The notes below the pieces were generated by a model. That model did no database searches. It was not told the DNA's origin and was given only the letters and a program-made list of their open reading frames with translations. From Paulownia fortunei (taxonomy: Eukaryota > Streptophyta > Magnoliopsida > Lamiales > Paulowniaceae), in assembly GCA_019321725.1 (NCBI GenBank), contig CM033116.1:12418841-12482840 (forward strand): 64,000 nt of DNA, written 5' to 3'. A program made the position numbers and the translations under genes. Below are positions 60,182 through 64,000 of this stretch, one piece after another; position 1 is the first letter of the stretch; each line of letters starts with the position of its first letter.

Positions 60182-61060
60182 TTAGGAATATTCTAACTGT
60201 TGTTTTTCATTTCCAATATTCTTGTGAAGAATAATATGCAGTAGAAATGAATTATTTATCTCTTTAATGTCATGAGACTTAAATCTCTCAACCACTTTAT
60301 CAACATAACATGATTGAGATAATGATATCACATTAAGTATTTTAGAGATCTTCATTCCCAAGATCACATCAGCTTCATCCATAACTTTTATTTCAAAGTT
60401 ATTGGTAAGCATTTTCTTTGTCTTATTGATGATGTCCATATTAGTTCCTAATATGATCATGTCATCTACATAAAGACACGTGATTCTCCAAATTTCTTAG
60501 AGTAGAAGCATTTATCACATTAATTTATGGTGAACCTATTTCTTATCATGACACTATCAAACTTTTCGTGCCATTATTTAGGAGCCTGGTTCAAACCATA
60601 AAGAGATTTGATAAGTCTACAACTTTGTTTTTGTCCTTTTACTTTGAAGCCATCAGGTTGCTTAATATAAATTTTTTCATCTAGATCACCATTTAAAATG
60701 CAGTTTTTACACCCATATCATATATGGGCAAGTTATACAAGGCTGCTATGACTTTTAAGATCTGGATTGATGTAATCCTTGTTACCGGTGAATAAGTATC
60801 AAAATAGTCAACACCTTCTTTTTAACGATATTCCTTGGCAACTAGTATAGCCTTGTATTTATCAATTGAACCATTTGCTTTTAACTTTGTTTTAAAAATC
60901 CATGTGCATCCAATTTGTTTAGTTCCCAAAGGAAGATCAACCAATTATCAGGTATTATTAAATAGATTCAATTTTATTATTTATAACTTCCTTCCAGAAT
61001 GAAGCTTCCAGACTAACTATAGTCTCGTTAAAGGTTTGAGGTTCATTGTCAATCATATAT
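60182..61060 (-). pseudogene. Reverse transcriptase, copia family B
   Basis: Contains the LYVDDMIILG catalytic box at about 60475-60445, then NNFEIKVMDEADVILGMKI and LSQSCYVDKVVERF. The N-terminal RT half lies at 61060-60480 in several frames (for example KGFKVKGQKQSCRLIKSLYGL-like sequence near 60640-60590). Stops and frameshifts break it. Confidence 0.78.
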
Positions 61061-61356
61061 GTCATAAAATCTATACTAAAAGAATTTAGACACTTTAACT
61101 CTCTTACTTCTTCTAGGTTCAAATCTTATGTCATTCTCAAATGCAGTTTCATGCATTCTCTTTTGAGTATTCTCTTGAATATCACTATTAGAGGGGAATA
61201 CGTCTTGAAAGAATTTAACATCTTTGGATTCATTGATGGTGTTCACATGAATATCACTTATATTTATGTACCAAAAATATGTATGCACTATTGTTCATTG
61301 CATATCTAACAAAATTGTAATCAACAGTTTTAGCACTTACCTTTTGACTAGGATCA
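61050..61356 (-). pseudogene. Integrase/RT linker, copia family B
   Basis: The minus-strand reading contains VSAKTVDYNFVRYAMNNSAY, then DIHVNTINESKDVKFFQDVFP and the charged FEPRRSKRVKVSKFF linker that precedes RT in copia polyproteins. It continues the integrase part found above the insertion at 62190. Confidence 0.75.
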
Positions 61357-62186
61357 CAAAAATACAAAAAACTTGCTAGTGTTCTTATTTTTCTTTCTCG
61401 TCTAAAGTATGAAGTATATATTACTCTTTAATCCAAACTGGTGAACTTAAAGATATAATACCTTGGATAATATTTCTTAGTCCAACTAGTGGATTGAAGA
61501 ACCTATTATCTTACACTTGGAATTTTGAAGTGTAGAAGAATAAACACACAAAATAAGCAAGAACACAAAGAAGAGAGAATCGTTTTTTTTTCTCTCTCTC
61601 TCTCTATATATATATTTGGCCTAATGTGTGTGTATATGAGTGAGTTATGAGGAATTTTCATTTCATGTTATTTATATGAAGGCTAGTGTAGTTAGGTTTT
61701 CCCCAACTCAAGCACCCACTAACAACATGTGCTTGAATTGGTCGTTTTGGAAAGTCTTACTTTCCAAAATGTCCTAGCACCCATATGTGCTTGAATTGGT
61801 CTTTTGGAAAGTCTTACCTTCTAAAATGGCCTAGCACAAATTTTTCTTTTGAAAAGTCTTACCTTCCAAAATAACCAAGTGAACTAAATTCAAAATCCTC
61901 CATATCACTAATAGTAATGGTAAAAAATTAGGCTTCCAAAGCCTTCAAAATTCGGCCACTAGCTCTTCTACTTGTATTGAATTTATCCAATAAATTAAAT
62001 AATGATATCTTATATTAAGAAGATAATCTAAGTATCTTATTTAATTTATATCTTCTAATATTCCAAGTGGCCTTCTACCAACAAGCCTTATTTACTTGGG
62101 CTTGTACTTCGCTAAGCATACTAATTAAATCAATTAATTAATTAGGCCAAGTTTAATTAATTAATCCAATTAATTAGAAGTGGTAC
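61357..62186. mobile_element. LTR-like insertion in copia family B
   Basis: About 830 bp of non-copia sequence separates two parts of the same integrase coding stretch (VWxxxAKVVVP at about 62190 and SQKVSAKTVD at 61350). It contains a CT/TA microsatellite (61584-61617), two copies of a CATGTGCTTGAATTGGTC unit (61727 and 61784, 57 bp apart) and a TTAATTAA-rich tract near 62120-62175, features like the LTRs elsewhere in the window. Termini and target duplication were not resolved. Confidence 0.6.
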
Positions 62187-62460
62187 AACTACTTTAGCTA
62201 GACACCCATACTTTCAAGTATTTATAGAAATACATTCTACTTTTCCATATTTCTTAAGGTATTAATTTAGTTTTCTTATGAGGAACTCTATTTAAAATAA
62301 AGTTAGCTGCAAGCACAACTTTCCCCCACAAATTGTGAGGTAAACCATAACTAATAAGCATGGAATTAGCTATATCCTTAAGAGTTCTATTTTTCCTCTA
62401 ACTACTCTATTTTGCTATGGTGTGTATGGAACTATAGTTTGATGAATAATACCAAGAGCA
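62187..62460 (-). pseudogene. Integrase C-terminal part, copia family B
   Basis: On the minus strand: TIVPYTP with a following stop, VRGKNRTLKDIANSMLISYGL, LWGKVVLAANFILNRVPHKKTKLIP and KYLKVW. The third catalytic residue region (normally VERKNR) reads VRGKNR, so the catalytic Glu is lost. Everything N-terminal of this is absent. Confidence 0.75.
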
Positions 62461-62469
62461 TAAGGTCCG

Positions 62470-63352
62470 ACATGTCTATCGACTTTGTCTTCTCTTCGGT
62501 CACTTTAGCCTGGTTCTAATTGCACTTCTTTGGAAGTTGGCAATCATTTGCCTTATGTTCCGGTTTGCCACTATTGTAGCAATTACCCTTGAACCGCTTT
62601 ACATTCTTAGCCTTAAATGAGCAAGGATGCTTCGTTTTCTTTTGGATTCATCTACCATGTTGGATTTGTTCTCCATCCAGTTAGCTGAATTCTTCTTTTC
62701 TTCAACCCTTTCATCTTCCTCAATTCAAATACGAACAATCAAATCCTTCATTGTCATCTCATTGTGTTTATGCTTGAGATAGTTCTTAAAATCTATCCAT
62801 AATGGAGACAACTTCTCAATCAGAACAACAACTTGTAAAGATTCGCTCAGTATTATCCCTTCAGCTATTATGTCATGTAGGATGATCTACAGCTCTTGGA
62901 CTTGGCTCATCACTATCTTAGAATTTACCATCTTGAAGTGCAGAAACTTGCTGACTAAGAATTTCTTCAAGTCAACATCCTCAGTTATGTACCTCTTTTC
63001 AATTAATCCACAATACCTTTGCCATTTTGACTGAATAAACATTATATAATATGCTATCCAGTTTATTGAGGATGTAATTCTTGCACAAGAAGTAGCTATG
63101 ATTGCATGCATAAAAAACAACTCATTTCTAGGGATCTCTTTCTTTCTCTGGAATAGTAGGAGCATCTTCTATCAAAAACCTCACCAGGTTTATGGTGATG
63201 AGATAGAACAACATCTTTTGCTGCCATATCTTGAAATCAACTCTGGTAAATTTCTCTGGTTTCTCATGTTGGGAAGCTAGAGGCATGATGATCGGATTGG
63301 AGCTAACAACTGCACAATTCCCTACTCTAGTTGGCACATCCGTAGTAGCCAT
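62470..63352 (-). pseudogene. gag, copia family B
   Basis: The piece 63352-63128 begins MATTDVPTRV and includes KPEKFTRVDFKIWQQKMLFYL, a typical copia gag start. 63165-62887 continues with YITEDVDLKKFLVSKFLHFKMV and ISQVQEL-type sequence. Further down are EKLSPLWIDFKNYLKHKHNEM and a zinc-knuckle remnant near 62585-62530 whose first residues are altered. Frame breaks lie near 63130 and below 62887. Confidence 0.8.
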
Positions 63353-63373
63353 AGAGTTTTGTCTTAAGATTAT

Positions 63374-64000
63374 TGGAGTATGTATTAGGTTGAAAGGAGG
63401 TTTGGATTTATATTTGGAATTTCAGCTGAAGCGATATGAACACAAAACTATTTCCTTAAAGATAGATTCCGTCCCCTACAGTAGTGCTATAAGAACTAGT
63501 ACGTCTGCCTCCCAAGATACAACACTTCTTATAAAATTAGTTCAATACTATACTAATCTTGTCGGACGAATCAAAAGCTTGACTATATTCATCTTCAAAG
63601 AATACCAATAAGCTCAAAAATAATCAAAGATTATTTTGAAAGGCTACAAGAGAGGGAGATAGAATAAACAATTGACTTGAATTATTCTGGGATGGGGAAA
63701 GTGGAATGAGAGGGTCTATTTATAGATTTCTAGGTGTCATATTGTGATTGGTCATATCCCTTAATTAGAATCAATTTGGACAATTAGATTGCATCCTTTA
63801 AGATATAGTTGTGATCTAGTGATTCATATTATATCCTTTCATAAAGGTTCACAACTCTTACTATGTACTTCTTATATATGAATAGATGTGTCTATTCATC
63901 GTACTCTTTCAATGTTAGTGAATAATCACAACTCTTCATATGCATCTTATGACCGTTCATATTCATTGGCGATACCTTTTCCAAGTTTGAAAGGTTTTCA
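63374..64000 (-). repeat. 5' LTR of copia family B (runs off window)
   Basis: Direct repeat of 58314-58951 with scattered differences, reaching the window end about 10 bp short of the expected LTR limit. Only about 20 bp separate its inner end from the gag ATG at 63352. Confidence 0.85.

Larger units (their letters stand above)
58314..64000 (-). mobile_element. Ty1/copia element, family B, internally deleted, continues past window
   Basis: Direct LTRs at 58314-58951 and 63374-64000+ bracket minus-strand coding remains in the order gag (63352-62470), the C-terminal part of integrase (62460-62190 and 61355-61050), RT (61060-60182) and RNase H (60170-59450). It differs from family A in LTR length (about 640 bp against 1,850) and sequence. 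Protease and the integrase zinc/core regions are missing at about 62460, and an LTR-like insertion lies at about 61357-62186. Confidence 0.85.

Overview
The window is nuclear DNA of a flowering plant, most likely a eudicot. Two intron-containing plant genes with close matches to known families sit in an AT-rich background that is otherwise dominated by decayed, nested LTR retrotransposons. No rRNA, tRNA, CRISPR array or bacterial operon structure was seen.

Host genes (about 6-17 kb). A DUF641 protein of the GRAVITROPIC IN THE LIGHT 1 group lies on the + strand (two exons, 9075-11123). A mitochondrial uncoupling protein of the UCP2/PUMP2 type lies convergently on the - strand (nine exons, 16754 down to 11900). 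From memory, GIL1 and UCP2 also carry adjacent locus numbers in Arabidopsis (At5g58960 and At5g58970), so this looks like conserved microsynteny. Upstream, a TATA box, a (CT)n leader and two joinable exons at 6207-6687 suggest a small unrecognised gene. A 116-bp tandem duplication lies 160-400 bp upstream of the uncoupling-protein start codon.

Retrotransposon layout. 1-4320: Tat-lineage Ty3/gypsy element (- strand, partial, with two RNase H modules and its 5' LTR). 18018-25691: a Ty1/copia element (family A, - strand), split by a Tekay-type solo LTR (19957-24469) that itself carries another solo LTR (21336-22945); both insertions have perfect 5-bp target-site duplications. 25692-35891: a decayed Tekay/Del-type gypsy element with both LTRs. 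35892-38837: scrambled family-A copia fragments in both orientations. 38838-49860: a younger Tekay-type element lacking its 5' LTR and interrupted by a circularly permuted copia fragment that is flanked by a 1,539-bp direct duplication of gypsy sequence. 51245-53155: a family-A copia 5' LTR with its primer binding site. 55807-57687: a solo LTR with a perfect duplication. 58314-64000: a second copia family (B, - strand) with both LTRs, internally deleted and carrying an LTR-like insertion.

The main candidate for something unusual is 40446-46222. The arrangement is what a single homologous crossover would give if a circular chimeric copia-gypsy DNA had integrated into a resident gypsy element. 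Misassembly or unequal exchange has to be excluded. Other notable points are an inverted copia fragment placed exactly at a polypurine-tract/LTR boundary, a 21-nt terminal exon in the uncoupling-protein gene, and a TTAATTAA-rich module shared by LTRs of unrelated families.
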